Source: UMGS1532 sp045542355
Lineage (GTDB): Bacteria; Bacillota; Clostridia; Oscillospirales; Acutalibacteraceae
Assembly (NCBI GenBank): GCA_045542355.1
Contig: JAZQKX010000031.1
Coordinates: 62,001-126,000 of the forward strand
DNA: 64,000 nucleotides
Direction: 5' to 3'
Made by a program: the position numbers and the translations under genes
The notes under the pieces: model-generated
What the model saw: the letters and a program-made list of their open reading frames with translations, nothing else
What the model was told of the DNA's origin: nothing
The model's database searches: none
In this document: positions 49,455 to 58,823 of the stretch, one piece after another
Numbering within the stretch: position 1 is the first letter of the stretch
Layout of the letters: every line of letters begins with the position of its first letter

Positions 49455-49856
49455 ATGGCAATCAAGGGTAAGAAGACTACCGCAACCCGCAGACGCCGCG
49501 AAAAGAAAAATATTGAGCGTGGCGCTGCCCATATCCAGTCAACCTTCAACAACACCATCGTTACCATCACCGATACACAGGGTAATGCTCTTTCTTGGGC
49601 ATCTGCAGGTGAATTAGGTTTCCGTGGTTCCAGAAAGTCTACTCCTTTCGCAGCACAGAGTGCGGCAGAAACCGCTGCTAAGGCTGCTATGGAGCATGGT
49701 TTGAAGACTGTTGAAGTATTCGTAAAAGGACCGGGTGCAGGTCGCGAAGCTGCTATCAGAGCGCTTCAGTCAGCAGGTCTTGAGGTTAGCATGATTAAGG
49801 ATGTAACCCCGATTCCTCACAACGGCTGCCGCCCGCCCAAAAGAAGAAGAGTTTAA
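49455..49856 (+). CDS. rpsK: 30S ribosomal protein S11
   Basis: 133 residues. GAAHIQSTFNNTIVTITD, then GPGAGREAAIRALQSAGLEV and the C-terminal HNGCRPPKRRRV. Platform protein of the 30S subunit. Confidence 0.97.
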   Translation: MAIKGKKTTATRRRREKKNIERGAAHIQSTFNNTIVTITDTQGNALSWASAGELGFRGSRKSTPFAAQSAAETAAKAAMEHGLKTVEVFVKGPGAGREAAIRALQSAGLEVSMIKDVTPIPHNGCRPPKRRRV

Positions 49857-49877
49857 TTATTTTTGGAGGTGTAACAG

Positions 49878-50504
49878 ATGGCAAGATATACCGGTGCAGT
49901 TTGTAAGCTTTGCCGCCGCGAGGGTCAGAAATTGTTCCTTAAGGGTGAGCGTTGCTACTCAGAAAAGTGCTCTGTAGGTATAAGAGCATACGCTCCTGGT
50001 CAGCATGGACAGGGTCGTAAGAAGAACTCAGAATACGGCATTCATCTCCGCGCAAAGCAGAGAGCAAGACGTTTCTACGGTGTAAACGAAACTCAGTTCC
50101 GTCATTATTTTGAAGTTGCTGAGCGTAAGGTTGGTATCACAGGTGACAACCTGTTAAGAATGCTCGAAAGCCGTTTGGACAATATTGTATACAGAGTTGG
50201 TTTCGCATCTTCCAGAGCAGAAGCCAGACAGCTCGTTGGTCACGGCCATTTTGAAGTAAACGGTCACAGAGTTGACATTGCTTCCTATCTTTGCAAGGCT
50301 GGCGACGTTATCACAGTTTGTCAGAAGAGCAGAAGCCTTGACAAAATCAAAGCAGTCATTGAGGCAAATTCAGGACGTCCTGTTCCCCAGTGGATCGATG
50401 TAAACGCTGATAACTTCGAGGCTAAGGTTGTTACCTTACCTAACCGTGATCAGATCGATGCACCTGTTGAGGAGCAGCTCATCGTCGAGTTCTATTCTAA
50501 GTAA
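49878..50504 (+). CDS. rpsD: 30S ribosomal protein S4, zinc type
   Basis: 208 residues. The N-terminus has C-x2-C and C-x5-C cysteines (VCKLCRREG and RCYSEKCSV), the zinc form. S4 domain with MLESRLDNIVYRVGFASSRA. Primary 16S binder; in Firmicutes it represses its own gene. Confidence 0.96.
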   Translation: MARYTGAVCKLCRREGQKLFLKGERCYSEKCSVGIRAYAPGQHGQGRKKNSEYGIHLRAKQRARRFYGVNETQFRHYFEVAERKVGITGDNLLRMLESRLDNIVYRVGFASSRAEARQLVGHGHFEVNGHRVDIASYLCKAGDVITVCQKSRSLDKIKAVIEANSGRPVPQWIDVNADNFEAKVVTLPNRDQIDAPVEEQLIVEFYSK

Positions 50505-50591
50505 TAATCCCTATCGGTACACTTGTGTTCACCGTGCGGAACATAAGTGTCAGATTCTTAAAATTACTCGTGCGGAGAAATGGAGCTTTAG

Positions 50592-51542
50592 ATGCAAGTA
50601 TCTATTGACAAGCCCAAAATTGAAATGCTGGATATGTTGCCTGATGGCACATACGGCAAATTCATCATCGAACCTTTAGAGAATGGCTACGGCATTACTT
50701 TAGGCAACAGCCTTCGCCGTGTATTGCTTTCCTCTCTTCCTGGTGTAGCTGTAACCTCCGTTAAGATTGACGGTGTATTACATGAGTTTTCTACAATTCC
50801 GGGCGTAAAGGAAGATGTTACTGAAATCATCCTTAACGTAAAAGGTTTAACTGCAAATTTAACCAGTGACGGTCCTAAAACTGTTTACATTGAAGCACAA
50901 GGTCCCTGTGAAATCACAGGCGCTTCAATCAAGGTTGATTCTGAGGTTGAAATTCTCAATCCCGATTTGCACATTGCAACTCTTGACGAGGGCGGTAAGC
51001 TCATTATGGAGCTTGTTCTTGACAAGGGCAGGGGATATGTTTCTGCCGAAAAGAATAAGACTGCTCAAACAGTTATCGGCGTTATTCCCGTTGACTCTAT
51101 CTACACTCCTGTAGTTAAGGCTAACTTCACTGTTGAAGATACCCGTGTTGGTAATGTTACCGACCTGGATCGCCTTATCCTTGAAGTGTGGACAAACGGA
51201 ACAATTTCTGCCAAGGATGCTGTATCACTGGCAGCCAAGATACTCACTGAACATCTCAAACTTCTTGTAGATCTTTCCGGTGGACAATATAGCGGAGAGA
51301 TTATGGTTGAGAAGGGCGACATGGGTAAAGAAAAAGTCCTTGAGATGACCATTGAGGAGCTTGACCTTTCGGTTCGTAGCTTTAATTGCTTAAAGAGAGC
51401 CGGAATCAATACTGTCGAGGATCTTACCAACAAGTCCGAGGAGGACATGATGAAGGTTCGTAACCTCGGACGTAAATCACTCGAAGAGGTTATCGCTAAG
51501 CTTGATTCGCTGGGCGTTGCCCTCTGCAGTAATGAGGAATAA
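50592..51542 (+). CDS. rpoA: RNA polymerase alpha subunit
   Basis: 316 residues. The N-terminal dimerisation domain has GYGITLGNSLRRVLLSSLPG (about 33-52), and the C-terminal helix-hairpin-helix domain that binds UP elements and activators has LKRAGINTVEDLTNKSEED (about 268-286). Lies 87 bases after rpsD, with GGAGAAATGGAGC as the SD region, and 34 before rplQ. Confidence 0.97.
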   Translation: MQVSIDKPKIEMLDMLPDGTYGKFIIEPLENGYGITLGNSLRRVLLSSLPGVAVTSVKIDGVLHEFSTIPGVKEDVTEIILNVKGLTANLTSDGPKTVYIEAQGPCEITGASIKVDSEVEILNPDLHIATLDEGGKLIMELVLDKGRGYVSAEKNKTAQTVIGVIPVDSIYTPVVKANFTVEDTRVGNVTDLDRLILEVWTNGTISAKDAVSLAAKILTEHLKLLVDLSGGQYSGEIMVEKGDMGKEKVLEMTIEELDLSVRSFNCLKRAGINTVEDLTNKSEEDMMKVRNLGRKSLEEVIAKLDSLGVALCSNEE

Positions 51543-51576
51543 TTCAATTATCACTAATATAAAGGAGTGAGTATAA

Positions 51577-51918
51577 ATGCCAGGCACAAGAAAGCTCGGT
51601 AGAACCAGTGACCACAGAATAGCAATGCTCCGTGGCATGGTTACCTATTTGCTGGAAAATGGCAAAATCGAAACCACCTATACACGTGCTCAGGAAGTAC
51701 GTTCTATGGCGGAAAAGTATATTACACTCGCAAAAGAAAGCAGTCTGCACAACAAGCGTCAGGCTATGTCTTTCGTAACTAAGGAAGCTGTAGTTAACAA
51801 GTTGTTTAACGAAATTGCTCCTAAATATGCTGATAAGAACGGCGGTTACTGCCGTATTACCAAAATCGGTCCTCGCCGTGGCGATGCTGCCGAGATGGCA
51901 ATCATTGAGCTTATCTAA
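51577..51918 (+). CDS. rplQ: 50S ribosomal protein L17
   Basis: 113 residues. RKLGRTSDHRIAMLRGMVTY and GYCRITKIGPRRGDAAEMA. Last gene of the superoperon, followed at once by a strong terminator; the ecfA/ecfT/truA genes that often follow are not present. Confidence 0.97.
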   Translation: MPGTRKLGRTSDHRIAMLRGMVTYLLENGKIETTYTRAQEVRSMAEKYITLAKESSLHNKRQAMSFVTKEAVVNKLFNEIAPKYADKNGGYCRITKIGPRRGDAAEMAIIELI

Positions 51919-51933
51919 TTGTGAGTTACTAAA

Positions 51934-51967
51934 AGAACCTTTCCATTTTTGGAAGGGTTCTTTTTTT
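51934..51967 (+). terminator. Terminator of the ribosomal superoperon
   Basis: AGAACCTTTCC (51934-51944) and GGAAGGGTTCT (51951-51961), 11 pairs with one G-T, ATTTTT loop, then seven T. Confidence 0.93.
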
Positions 51968-51999
51968 ATGTAGGTATATTAAAACTTATTGTATCTTAT

Positions 52000-52042
52000 A
52001 ACGCGACAGTTTGCGCTAAAAAGGCAGATTGTCGCGTTTTTT
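52000..52042 (+). terminator. Second terminator-like hairpin before mraZ
   Basis: AACGCGACA (52000-52008) pairs perfectly with TGTCGCGTT (52030-52038), 21-base loop, followed by TTTT. It would catch read-through from the ribosomal operon. Confidence 0.65.
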
Positions 52043-52088
52043 CTGTTATTTTGTCAAAAAAGAAATTATTATTTACTGAAAATAACTA

Positions 52089-52117
52089 TTGATTTTTTTA
52101 TAACTATGGTATATAAT
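52089..52117 (+). promoter_or_regulatory. Promoter of the dcw cluster
   Basis: TTGATT (52089-52094), 17-base spacer, perfect TATAAT (52112-52117). The predicted transcript start is at about 52124. Confidence 0.75.
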
Positions 52118-52123
52118 AGTCTC

Positions 52124-52171
52124 AAAGTGGTAGAAAATCCCGTAAAAGTGGATTTCGGTGTCAAAAAGTGG
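52124..52171 (+). promoter_or_regulatory. MraZ-box repeats
   Basis: Three direct copies of AAAGTGG at 52124-52130, 52145-52151 and 52165-52171, spaced 21 and 20 bp, just downstream of the -10 box. This matches the repeated GTGG-type operators through which MraZ represses its own cluster in other bacteria. Confidence 0.75.
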
Positions 52172-52188
52172 GGAAGTGAGGTGAGACA

Positions 52189-52623
52189 GTGGTTTACGGT
52201 GAATATCCTTATAAAATTGATAAAAAGAATAGAATGTGTATTCCGTCAGATTTTCGTAAGTTTTTCGGCGAGAAGTGTATGGTGTGTCGAGGATTAGATG
52301 CCAAGCCCTGTCTGTACATTTATCCCATGGATGGCTGGGCTGAACTAGATGCTTATATTAAGAGTATGCCCCTCGCCACATCAAGAACCGTAAGAAAGTT
52401 TGTTTTTGCTGGTGCCGCCGAGTTGGAGTTCGACGGACAGGGAAGAATTCTGTTACCCGCGCATCTTCGCGAATATGCGGGGCTAACCGAAGAAGTAATG
52501 GTTGTGGGTCAGTCTGACTATGCCGCCATTTGGAATCCCGAAAGATGGGAAGAGGAGAAGATTATTTGTTCTCCCGAGAATGCTGTTGCACTTCTGGAAT
52601 CCTGGGAAGTAAAGGAGCCGTAA
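52189..52623 (+). CDS. mraZ: Transcriptional regulator MraZ
   Basis: 144 residues, two AbrB-like halves: MVYGEYPYKIDKKNRMCIPS at the start and GAAELEFDGQGRILLPAHLR in the second half, each with the D-x-K/Q-x-R DNA-binding loop. It binds direct repeats upstream of its own gene, here the AAAGTGG boxes. GTG start with GTGAGGTGAG upstream. First gene of the division/cell-wall cluster; rsmH follows after one base. Confidence 0.95.
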   Translation: MVYGEYPYKIDKKNRMCIPSDFRKFFGEKCMVCRGLDAKPCLYIYPMDGWAELDAYIKSMPLATSRTVRKFVFAGAAELEFDGQGRILLPAHLREYAGLTEEVMVVGQSDYAAIWNPERWEEEKIICSPENAVALLESWEVKEP

Positions 52624-52624
52624 A

Positions 52625-53554
52625 ATGGAGTTTATACACAAGTCTGTGATGCTCAATGAAGTACTTGATTTGCTGGATATAAACCCTGAAGGTATATATG
52701 TTGACGGTACCGCTGGCGGTGCGGGTCATTCATCTGCTATAGCCAGAAAACTCAAAGGCGGAAAGCTGTATGCCCTTGACAGAGACCCCGATGCAGTTGC
52801 AGTTGCCACCGAAAGATTAAAAGATTCCAATGCAGAAGTTATTAACACCAACTTCCGGTATATGAAAACAGCGTTGTCCAATAAAGGTGTAAAAAGGGTA
52901 AACGGAGTTTTACTGGATTTGGGTGTATCGTCATGGCAACTCGATAACAGGTCCCGTGGATTCTCTTATCACGATGACGCTCCTCTGGATATGAGAATGA
53001 GCCAAGAGGGGACAACCGCTGCCGATTTGGTTAATACCCTCAATGTAGAAGAGTTAACAAAAATTTTTAGAGATTTCGGCGAAGAAAAGTTCGCTTGGAA
53101 AATTGCAAACGCTATAGTTGATAAAAGGGGACAGAAACCCATTCTCACTACTCTGCAGTTGTCGGATATAATAAGTAATTGTGTTCCCGCAAAGGTCAAG
53201 AGAAATGGCCATCCCGCAAGAAAATGCTTTCAAGCCTTGCGCATAGCTGTTAACGAAGAATTGGATTTGCTTGAGGATTCACTTTTGGATGCTTTCCAAA
53301 TGCTGGAGGTAGGCGGCGTGCTTGCCGTGATAACATTCCATTCGTTAGAAGACAGGATAGTTAAGAATACTTTTACTGAGCTTTGTCGAGGTTGTACCTG
53401 TCCATCCGATTTTCCAGTGTGTGTGTGCGGCAAGACCCCAAAAGCTAAGTTGGCAACAAGAAAACCCATAGTACCCACAGAAGAGGAGTTAAGCGATAAT
53501 CAAAGGAGCCGTAGCGCCAAGCTACGAGGAATTATTAAAATACAGGAGTGTTGA
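52625..53554 (+). CDS. rsmH: 16S rRNA (cytosine-1402-N4)-methyltransferase
   Basis: 309 residues. SAM-binding VDGTAGGAGHSSAIARKLKG near residue 25-44, LDLGVSSWQLDNRSRGFSYH and the C-terminal ITFHSLEDRIVKNTF. Methylates C1402 in the ribosomal P site. Usual second gene of the cluster; the ftsL-like gene overlaps or abuts its end. Confidence 0.96.
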   Translation: MEFIHKSVMLNEVLDLLDINPEGIYVDGTAGGAGHSSAIARKLKGGKLYALDRDPDAVAVATERLKDSNAEVINTNFRYMKTALSNKGVKRVNGVLLDLGVSSWQLDNRSRGFSYHDDAPLDMRMSQEGTTAADLVNTLNVEELTKIFRDFGEEKFAWKIANAIVDKRGQKPILTTLQLSDIISNCVPAKVKRNGHPARKCFQALRIAVNEELDLLEDSLLDAFQMLEVGGVLAVITFHSLEDRIVKNTFTELCRGCTCPSDFPVCVCGKTPKAKLATRKPIVPTEEELSDNQRSRSAKLRGIIKIQEC

Positions 53555-53559
53555 GGGAA

Positions 53560-54009
53560 TTGAATAATATTAAATACTTTAATGACAATTTAGCTCACGA
53601 CTACGATAGGTTTATGCCTAAAACCAGTCGCGACACTCATGATGATAAGATAGTAAAAATGCAACCCAAGGCTAAGAAAACAACAAATAAAAAGCCTAAG
53701 GCTGTATTAAAGACAGGTGCGTTTCCAATAATTATGACTGTGGTGATTGTTGCCGCTATTATCTGCAATCTGTTTTTAAGAGCCGAGATATCCCGCATCA
53801 GCAACGAGCTCGGTGCGGCGGAAACTTTGACCGAACAACTCATGAGTGAACAAACCAGACTGAGTGTTGAGTTAGAAAAGAAAACTGCTGTTGGCAATCT
53901 TGAAAAACAGGCTATAGGTCTGGGTATGCAAAAGCAGGAAAAATCACAAATGAATTATATATTTACCTATGATAATGAGGTTGTTGAAGAATCTGCAGAT
54001 ATAGAATAA
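53560..54009 (+). CDS. ftsL: FtsL-like cell division protein
   Basis: 149 residues from a TTG at 53560 (AGGAG 11 bases upstream), or 153 from a GTG at 53548 inside the rsmH end. A basic cytoplasmic tail of about 55 residues is followed by one membrane segment (IIMTVVIVAAIICNLFLRAE) and a coiled-coil-like extracellular part (ISRISNELGAAETLTEQLMS). Topology, size and position are those of FtsL, which pairs with DivIC/FtsB and FtsQ at the septum; sequence conservation is low, as usual for this family. Confidence 0.8.
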   Translation: MNNIKYFNDNLAHDYDRFMPKTSRDTHDDKIVKMQPKAKKTTNKKPKAVLKTGAFPIIMTVVIVAAIICNLFLRAEISRISNELGAAETLTEQLMSEQTRLSVELEKKTAVGNLEKQAIGLGMQKQEKSQMNYIFTYDNEVVEESADIE

Positions 54010-54097
54010 AACAACCGCTTGGGCGAATATAAATAGGTTGACGAGAGCCATAAATTTATGACTCTCGTTTTCGAGCATTTTTGAAAGGAGCAGAATT

Positions 54098-56341
54098 ATG
54101 TCGAAAAACCCCACTAAGTTAATGTTATTTCGCATGACCGCTGTGCTGATGGGCATGGTTATCATAATGTTTGTTATCACAGGTGTGCGCCTTACAAAAA
54201 TCATGATAGTAGACGGCGAAGAATATAAAGAAAAAGCCTCTCAACAACAGCTTTATGACACCCAGACAACTGCTCTGCGTGGCGACATTTACGACTGCAA
54301 CATGAATCTGTTGGCAACAAGTGCAACTGTATGGAATGTTTATGTTACACCCAATGATTTTGAATCTGCCTATAAAGGCAGACCTGACGATGAAGCTAAG
54401 GCAAAGGAGGATATAGCTTCGGGACTTGCAAAAATTCTCGACATTGATGAGGAAAAAGTCGAGAAATATATTAACCAAAAATCAAGCTATGTTGTTATAA
54501 AGAGAAATATCGAAAAGAAGCAGGCGGATAAGGTCCGCGAATTTATAGCCGATGGTCTTTATGGTGACGTATTAGGCTTGGATGAATCCAGCAAAAGATA
54601 CTATCCAAACGACACTTTGGCATCAACTGTACTGGGATTTGTAGGTGACGATAATCAGGGCCTCAACGGTGTGGAATACACCTATGACACAAAACTTACA
54701 GGCACTCCAGGTAGAGTTGTGGCATCTAAAAACGCCCATGGCGCCGATATGAAATTCAGCTATGAATATGTCGAAGAAGCTCAGAAAGGCGACACCTTGA
54801 TATTAAGTATTGACACTTACATTCAGGAGGTAGCAGAAAAATATCTGGACCAGGCTGTTGAAGAAAATGAAGTAGCCGAAAGAGGTACCTGTATTGTCAT
54901 GGATGTAAATACAGGCGCTGTGAGAGCGTTGGCGGTTTCGGGTGACTTCAATCCAAACTCACCGTTCACCCTTTCAGAAGAATATAAAAAACAGCTTAAA
55001 GGGCTTAAAGGTGACGAATACGATAAGAAAAAGGCTGAGCTACAGAATAAAATGTGGCGAAACAAAGCAGTGTCCGACACCTATGAGCCTGGCTCGGTAT
55101 TTAAAATAGTTACCTGTGCCGCGGCATTGGAGGAGGGATTGACTTCTAAGTCAATGTCCTACAACTGCTCGGGACATATCACCATTGCGGGTCAGACCTA
55201 TCATTGTCATAAAAAGGAAGGACACGGTACCCTGAGCCTCAGCGAATCTATGCAGAATTCCTGCAACCCTGTATATATCAGTTTGGGTCAGCTTTTAGGT
55301 GTAAAGACCTTCTCAAAGTATTTCCGTTCCTTTGGTCTTACAGAAAAGACGGGTATTGATTTGCCGGGTGAGGCAATGTCCACCTATCATTCAGAAGAGA
55401 ACATGGGTCCTGTTGAGTTAGCTTCAACAGCCTTCGGTCAGACCTTTAAAATAACCCCTATGCAGTTAATTACTGCTTGTAGCGCCGCGGTAAATGGCGG
55501 ATATCTGGTACAGCCCCATGTTGTATCAGAAATAAGAGATGCCGACGGTAAGACCGTAGAAACTATTTCAACCGTACAGAAAAGACAGGTAGTATCAGCA
55601 GACACATCTGAAATTATGAGAGAGCTTTTGTTTGATGTTGTTGAAATAGGCGGCGGTAAGAATGCATATGTTGCGGGGTATGATATCGGCGGTAAAACCG
55701 GTACATCACAAAAAGTTGCCGAGAATATTTCTGAAGAAAAGGATAATCTTTACGTCGGCTCATTCTTAGGTGTTGCCCCCGCTAAAGATCCTGAAATTGC
55801 AATTCTATTCCTGCTTGACGAGCCTACAGGCGGCAATTACTACGGCGGTACAATCTCCGCACCCTCGGGCGGTAAAATACTTTCCGAGATTCTCCCGTAT
55901 TTAGGATACGAGCCCAGCTACAGCGAGGAAGAGCTGGAGTCTATGTCAAAAGCCACCCCCGACCTAAGAGGTGAAAATGTGGCATCTGCACAGAATAAGC
56001 TTGTTACCGCAGGACTCAAATCCAGAGTGGTGGGCAATGGAGAAAAGGTAGTTTCCCAGATGCCCGAAAATGGTTCAAAAATATACGACGGCGGAGTTGT
56101 GGTACTCTATACAGAGGGCGAAAAAGTAACGAAAGCAGAGGTTCCCGATTTTGCAGGAATGACCATCTCTCAGGTGAATGAGATGGCAATCAATGCAGGA
56201 TTTAACGTATATTTTGAGGGAACATCACTTACAGACAGCGGTGTGGTAGCCTACAGTCAAAGCGTTAAAGCTGGAAAGAAATTGGCGCTGGGCAGCACCA
56301 TAACCGTCAGCTTCAGAAATGATACTATTGTAGATTTTTAA
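54098..56341 (+). CDS. Class B penicillin-binding protein with two PASTA domains (FtsI/SpoVD-like)
   Basis: 747 residues. One N-terminal membrane anchor (about 10-32), a pedestal domain, then a transpeptidase with the active-site serine in EPGSVFKIV (Ser333), SCN at 388-390 and KTGTS at 533-537. Two PASTA domains follow (about 627-685 and 688-747). It makes septal cross-links. The place in the cluster is that of ftsI/pbpB; spore formers often have the sporulation paralogue spoVD in or near this place, and I cannot separate the two by eye. AAAGGAG SD. Confidence 0.92.
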   Translation: MSKNPTKLMLFRMTAVLMGMVIIMFVITGVRLTKIMIVDGEEYKEKASQQQLYDTQTTALRGDIYDCNMNLLATSATVWNVYVTPNDFESAYKGRPDDEAKAKEDIASGLAKILDIDEEKVEKYINQKSSYVVIKRNIEKKQADKVREFIADGLYGDVLGLDESSKRYYPNDTLASTVLGFVGDDNQGLNGVEYTYDTKLTGTPGRVVASKNAHGADMKFSYEYVEEAQKGDTLILSIDTYIQEVAEKYLDQAVEENEVAERGTCIVMDVNTGAVRALAVSGDFNPNSPFTLSEEYKKQLKGLKGDEYDKKKAELQNKMWRNKAVSDTYEPGSVFKIVTCAAALEEGLTSKSMSYNCSGHITIAGQTYHCHKKEGHGTLSLSESMQNSCNPVYISLGQLLGVKTFSKYFRSFGLTEKTGIDLPGEAMSTYHSEENMGPVELASTAFGQTFKITPMQLITACSAAVNGGYLVQPHVVSEIRDADGKTVETISTVQKRQVVSADTSEIMRELLFDVVEIGGGKNAYVAGYDIGGKTGTSQKVAENISEEKDNLYVGSFLGVAPAKDPEIAILFLLDEPTGGNYYGGTISAPSGGKILSEILPYLGYEPSYSEEELESMSKATPDLRGENVASAQNKLVTAGLKSRVVGNGEKVVSQMPENGSKIYDGGVVVLYTEGEKVTKAEVPDFAGMTISQVNEMAINAGFNVYFEGTSLTDSGVVAYSQSVKAGKKLALGSTITVSFRNDTIVDF

Positions 56342-56363
56342 AACTAACCCAAGGAGGATTAAC

Positions 56364-57791
56364 GTGGTTTTTTCTAAAATTTTTCCAAGTATAGACTGTA
56401 AATATAACGATGTGAAAATACTGGGAATAACATCCGATTCCCGTTTGGTTAAGTCGGGATACGTATTCGTTTGCATAAGCGGACCGCTGGACGACGGACA
56501 TAAATATGCCCAGTCTGCATACGAAAAGGGTGCCGCGGTTATCATTGCTGAACGCGATGTTAATCTTCCTAATCAAATAATTGTAGATGATACCCACGAT
56601 TTATTCTTCAGCGGTTGCGCCAACTGGTTTGACAATCCTCTTAAAAAAATGAAACTTGTGGGTGTAACGGGAACCAACGGTAAAACCTCTGTTTCTTATA
56701 TGGTAAAAACCATTTTGGAGGAAGCAGGGCATAAATGCGGATTGATAGGCACAATCCAGCATATGATCGGCGACGAGGTGCTGGACTCCAACAATACAAC
56801 CCCAGGTGCTTACGAGCTTAATGAGTTGTTTTCTAAAATGGCAGACGCGGGCTGTGACCACTGCATTATGGAGGTTTCATCCCACGCTCTTCATCAAAAG
56901 AGAATATGCGGAGTAACCTTTGATGTTGCAATGTTTACCAATCTCACACAGGACCATCTTGATTACCACAAGACCATGGAGAACTATCTACTTGCAAAGC
57001 GTGAGCTTTTCAAGATGTGCAAAACCGCGGTGGTTAATTTCGATGACCCTCATTGGAATCGGCTCGTTGAGGGATTGGATTGTAAAATAGTTAGTTATTC
57101 CACCGTCAGCGATGAGGCGACCTATTCTGCAAAGGGTATAGGCTACCGTGCAGACGGAGTTGACTTCGACTTTGTAGGTTATGGAATAATAGGAAGAGTT
57201 AAACTAAAAACAGGCGGAAAGTTCTCTGTTTACAACGGACTTTGTGCAGTATCCTGCGCACTATGTCTGGATGTGTCGCTGCTTACCATCAGTAAAGCGC
57301 TACACGCTTTACCAGGTGTAAAGGGTAGGGCAGAGGTTGTTCCCACAGGCAGAGATTTTCATGTTATAATCGACTATGCGCACACCCCCGACGGACTTGA
57401 AAATATATTAGATACATTCCGCGAAGTGCCGAAAAACAGATTGATAGCTTTGTTCGGTTGCGGTGGCGACAGGGATAAAACCAAGCGTCCTCAAATGGGC
57501 GAGATAGCCGCAAGAATGGCAGATTTTGTTATCGTTACCTCAGATAATCCCCGAACAGAAAACCCATCGGCAATAATCAAGGATATTGTTGCAGGGATGA
57601 AGGATGTAAAAACTCCTTATGTGGTTATTGAAAACCGTATTGATGCTATAAAATATGCTCTGTCACATGCCGTTAAGGACGATATAATTGTACTGGCTGG
57701 TAAGGGTCATGAGACTTATCAGATTCTCAGCACAGGAAAAATTCATCTCGATGAGCGAGAGGTAGTTAAAGAGGCATTGGAGGAATTATAA
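56364..57791 (+). CDS. murE: UDP-MurNAc-tripeptide synthetase (meso-DAP adding)
   Basis: 475 residues from a GTG start with AAGGAGG upstream. ATP-binding TGTNGKT near 102-108. The amino-acid-selecting motif is DNPR at 394-397, which in characterised enzymes means meso-diaminopimelate rather than lysine. So the peptidoglycan is predicted to be of DAP type. mraY overlaps its last base. Confidence 0.95.
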   Translation: MVFSKIFPSIDCKYNDVKILGITSDSRLVKSGYVFVCISGPLDDGHKYAQSAYEKGAAVIIAERDVNLPNQIIVDDTHDLFFSGCANWFDNPLKKMKLVGVTGTNGKTSVSYMVKTILEEAGHKCGLIGTIQHMIGDEVLDSNNTTPGAYELNELFSKMADAGCDHCIMEVSSHALHQKRICGVTFDVAMFTNLTQDHLDYHKTMENYLLAKRELFKMCKTAVVNFDDPHWNRLVEGLDCKIVSYSTVSDEATYSAKGIGYRADGVDFDFVGYGIIGRVKLKTGGKFSVYNGLCAVSCALCLDVSLLTISKALHALPGVKGRAEVVPTGRDFHVIIDYAHTPDGLENILDTFREVPKNRLIALFGCGGDRDKTKRPQMGEIAARMADFVIVTSDNPRTENPSAIIKDIVAGMKDVKTPYVVIENRIDAIKYALSHAVKDDIIVLAGKGHETYQILSTGKIHLDEREVVKEALEEL

Positions 57792-58801
57792 TGAAGGCAA
57801 CATTATTTGTTACAGCCGCAATTATTGGCTTTGTAGTTACTGCACTTTTAGGATTTGTAGCAATACCTTATCTTCATAAGCTGAAGTTCGGTCAGACCAT
57901 TCGTGAAATCGGACCTGCCTGGCATAAGGAGAAAAACGGAACACCCACCATGGGCGGAATAATGATAATCATCGGATTTATTGCTGCCTGTGTTGTAAGC
58001 TTTTCTCTCGCGGCCTTTCTCAATGGTGTTACCTTTTGGAAAACATCTCTTGAAATGACCTTTGTTTTTTCGGGGATAGGATTGGCACTCGGCATGGGAT
58101 TTGTAGGATTTATTGATGACTATATCAAGGTTGTTAAAAAGCGTAACCTCGGACTTACCGCCACCCAAAAAACAATGCTACAGCTTCTAGTGTCTGCGGC
58201 ATATCTCACCAGTTTAGGTCTGGGCGGCATGACCACAACATGGCTTCCCTTTGTGGGCGATGTAAGCATTATTAGTGGTGTGGGTCTCATTTTCTGGCCC
58301 ATCGCTCTCATGTTTATCTATGGCTTCACAAATGCCGTAAATCTCACCGACGGACTTGATGGCTTGGCTTCAACAGTAACCTTGGTTGTTTGTTGTTGCT
58401 TTATGCTTGCAGCTGCCAACCTTGAACTTATCGGCGCTAACATTTTATCCTGCGCGGCGGCGGGTGCTTGTCTCGGCTTCCTTGTTTGGAACACCCATCC
58501 CGCTAAAGTGTTTATGGGAGACACAGGCTCTCTCTTCTTAGGCGGTGTAGTTGTTGCCCTTGCCTTTGCAATCGGCAGACCTATATTGTTAATAATCGCG
58601 GGTATTGTGTATCTGGCAGAGGCGTTTTCTGTAATTCTACAGGTAGCATACTATAAGAAAACCAAGAAAAGGCTTTTTAAAATGGCACCTATTCACCACC
58701 ACTTTGAACTTTGCGGAATGAGTGAGCAAAGAATAGTGCTTCTGTTTGCGGCGGTAACCGCAGTTGGTTGTTTTATCGCATTGTTACCAATACTTTTGTA
58801 A
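57791..58801 (+). CDS. mraY: Phospho-MurNAc-pentapeptide-transferase
   Basis: 336 residues, about ten membrane segments. Catalytic-site motifs GFIDDYIKV, NLTDGLDGLAS and the HHH-type loop PIHHHFELCG. Makes lipid I from UDP-MurNAc-pentapeptide and undecaprenyl phosphate. murF, usually just before it, is absent, and murD, usually just after it, is also absent. Confidence 0.96.
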   Translation: MKATLFVTAAIIGFVVTALLGFVAIPYLHKLKFGQTIREIGPAWHKEKNGTPTMGGIMIIIGFIAACVVSFSLAAFLNGVTFWKTSLEMTFVFSGIGLALGMGFVGFIDDYIKVVKKRNLGLTATQKTMLQLLVSAAYLTSLGLGGMTTTWLPFVGDVSIISGVGLIFWPIALMFIYGFTNAVNLTDGLDGLASTVTLVVCCCFMLAAANLELIGANILSCAAAGACLGFLVWNTHPAKVFMGDTGSLFLGGVVVALAFAIGRPILLIIAGIVYLAEAFSVILQVAYYKKTKKRLFKMAPIHHHFELCGMSEQRIVLLFAAVTAVGCFIALLPILL

Positions 58802-58823
58802 AATTTATATGGAGGGATAATCT

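Noticed and set aside
51989..52297. 102-codon frame overlapping the mraZ promoter and start
   Set aside because: It covers a terminator, the promoter and the MraZ boxes and runs out of frame into mraZ.
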